Notes under the pieces: model-generated | Told to the model about the DNA's origin: nothing | The model's database searches: none | What the model saw: only the letters and a program-made list of their open reading frames with translations | In this document: positions 13,201 to 14,271 of the stretch, piece after piece | Layout: each line of letters opens with the position of its first letter | Position numbering within the stretch: position 1 is the stretch's first letter | Made by a program: the position numbers and the translations under genes | Assembly (NCBI GenBank): GCA_003140785.1 | Contig: PLKY01000399.1 | Coordinates: 290-14,560, forward strand | From: Acidobacteriaceae bacterium | GTDB lineage: Bacteria > Acidobacteriota > Terriglobia > Terriglobales > Acidobacteriaceae | Direction: 5' to 3' | Length of the DNA: 14,271 bases

Positions 13201-13206
13201 GAATCT

Positions 13207-14271
13207 GTGACGGCTTCGTTTCATATCGAGAACTTCGGATGCCGCGCGGCGCGCGCCGATGGCGAGGCAATTGCCGAACAGCTGCGCGCGGCAGGATGCT
13301 GCGAACGGAAGACTCCGGCAGCCGACGTGATCGTCGTGAATACTTGCAGCGTGACAGCCGAGGCCGATCGTGCAGCGCGCGCGTTTATTCGCACGGCGCA
13401 TCGGCGCAATCCTGGGGCGCGCATTGTGGCGACGGGCTGCTATGCGCAGCGTGCGCCCACGGAGTTGGCGGGACTGGCGGGCGTCGCGGCGGTTGTGGGC
13501 AACAGCCACAAAGCATTTACGCCGGAGATAGCGCTGGGATTCGCGACGGGGCGAGATGCGATGGGGCCGCATGCGGGAATGGTCAGCGTGGCATCGCTTA
13601 TGTCGACGAGCGGTTCGCCCCTTGTACTGGCCGACGATTCGTTCGCGCATTCATTTCTCTACGAGGCGCAGGTAGTTCCCGGTGCACAGACGCGGCCGAA
13701 TCTGAAGATTCAGGAGGGATGCGGAAACCGGTGCTCGTTCTGCGTCATCCCCCAAACCAGAGGCTCGTCCAGAAGTCTGTCTGCTGCAAGCGTTATGCGG
13801 CAGGCGGAGGGATTTGTCGTGGCCGGCGGAATCGAGCTGGTTTTTTCGGGCATCAATTTGGGCCGATGGGGACGGGACCTATTAGATGTAAGCCCCGAAA
13901 CTCCACACAATCTTGCTTCCTTGGTGCGGCAGATTTTTGAGCAAACGCAATTGCCTCGGCTGCGATTGAGTTCGATTGAACCGATGGACTGGGATGCGGA
14001 TTTGATCGGCTTGATGGCGGAATTTGGCGAAACGCGTTTGGCGCGTCATGCGCACCTTCCGCTGCAGTCGGGGTCAGACGCGGTTCTGCGCCGCATGCAC
14101 CGGCGTTACCGGCCGTGGCACTACGCAGAAAAAGTGTCGGCATTGCTGCGTGCGGCGGGGCCGGATCTGACGCTGGGCGCGGACGTGATGGTGGGCTTTC
14201 CCGGTGAGACGGATGCCGATGCAAACTGCGTTGATTGCGATCATCAGGCCGCAGAGATCGTGTCGGCATTT
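13207..14271 (+). CDS. mtaB: tRNA t6A37 methylthiotransferase MtaB, 3' end outside window
   Basis: MtaB is a radical-SAM enzyme that adds a methylthio group to t6A37 of tRNAs reading ANN codons. The 355 codons present run from GTG at 13207 to the window edge. The N-terminal domain has its three iron-sulphur cysteines: C12 in NFGCR, C47 in NTCSV and C78 in TGCYAQ. The radical-SAM motif is CGNRCSFC with C172, C176 and C179, followed by IPQTRG. Later family motifs are FSGINLGRWG, RLSSIEP, HLPLQSGSDAVLRRMHRRY and DVMVGFPGETD (326-336). After that the last 17 residues no longer resemble the family, which expects a segment like LPFTYLHVF; this may be a frameshift or an error near the sequence edge. 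The gene is divergent from rpmI. MtaB rather than MiaB or RimO is inferred from the overall pattern. Confidence 0.88.
   Translation, partial: MTASFHIENFGCRAARADGEAIAEQLRAAGCCERKTPAADVIVVNTCSVTAEADRAARAFIRTAHRRNPGARIVATGCYAQRAPTELAGLAGVAAVVGNSHKAFTPEIALGFATGRDAMGPHAGMVSVASLMSTSGSPLVLADDSFAHSFLYEAQVVPGAQTRPNLKIQEGCGNRCSFCVIPQTRGSSRSLSAASVMRQAEGFVVAGGIELVFSGINLGRWGRDLLDVSPETPHNLASLVRQIFEQTQLPRLRLSSIEPMDWDADLIGLMAEFGETRLARHAHLPLQSGSDAVLRRMHRRYRPWHYAEKVSALLRAAGPDLTLGADVMVGFPGETDADANCVDCDHQAAEIVSAF

Noticed and set aside
13239..13940. Plus-strand open frame of 233 codons rich in Arg, Gly and Cys
   Set aside because: It is a shifted frame of mtaB, whose own frame carries the UPF0004 and radical-SAM motifs.

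Overview
The window looks like chromosomal DNA of an acidobacterium, probably order Terriglobales. I infer this from the GC-rich coding style, a secreted VWFA-related protein of the type abundant in Acidobacteriota, a four-helix-bundle gene inside an operon, and a small Cys-rich protein that resembles conserved acidobacterial hypotheticals. No database search was possible, so the taxonomy is an inference.

Left part (1-3300, + strand): the 3' end of an inositol-1-phosphate synthase gene, then ligA (NAD-dependent DNA ligase) behind a TATAAT box only 7 nt from its ATG, then a membrane-anchored DEDDh exonuclease. Middle part (3316-8160, - strand, read right to left): a ZapB-like coiled-coil gene, zapA, a strong 6S RNA candidate with its own promoter, an Lgt-family membrane protein, rluD (overlapping lgt by 8 nt), a secreted VWA protein and a Cys-rich protein. 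Right part (8363-12961, - strand): rpmI, a structured 205-bp spacer, rplT, a strong intrinsic terminator, pheS, a small inverted-repeat-bounded element carrying one four-helix-bundle gene, and pheT. At the far right mtaB (tRNA methylthiotransferase) starts on the + strand behind a two-copy 24-bp-period repeat and runs off the window.

The theme is information processing: ribosomal proteins L35 and L20, phenylalanyl-tRNA synthetase, rRNA and tRNA modification, DNA ligation and an RNA polymerase regulator (6S RNA), plus Z-ring assembly and envelope functions. The zapA-6S RNA order recalls the zapA-ssrS order of proteobacteria.

The main unusual points are: the GTTAGC-repeat element wedged between pheS and pheT, with both adjacent stop codons lying inside its repeats; an Lgt homologue lacking several hallmark residues; a PheT without the N-terminal tRNA-binding OB domain; long structured leaders around rpmI/rplT; a direct repeat abutting the mtaB promoter; and recurring -10 boxes placed 6-9 nt before start codons, suggesting leaderless mRNAs.
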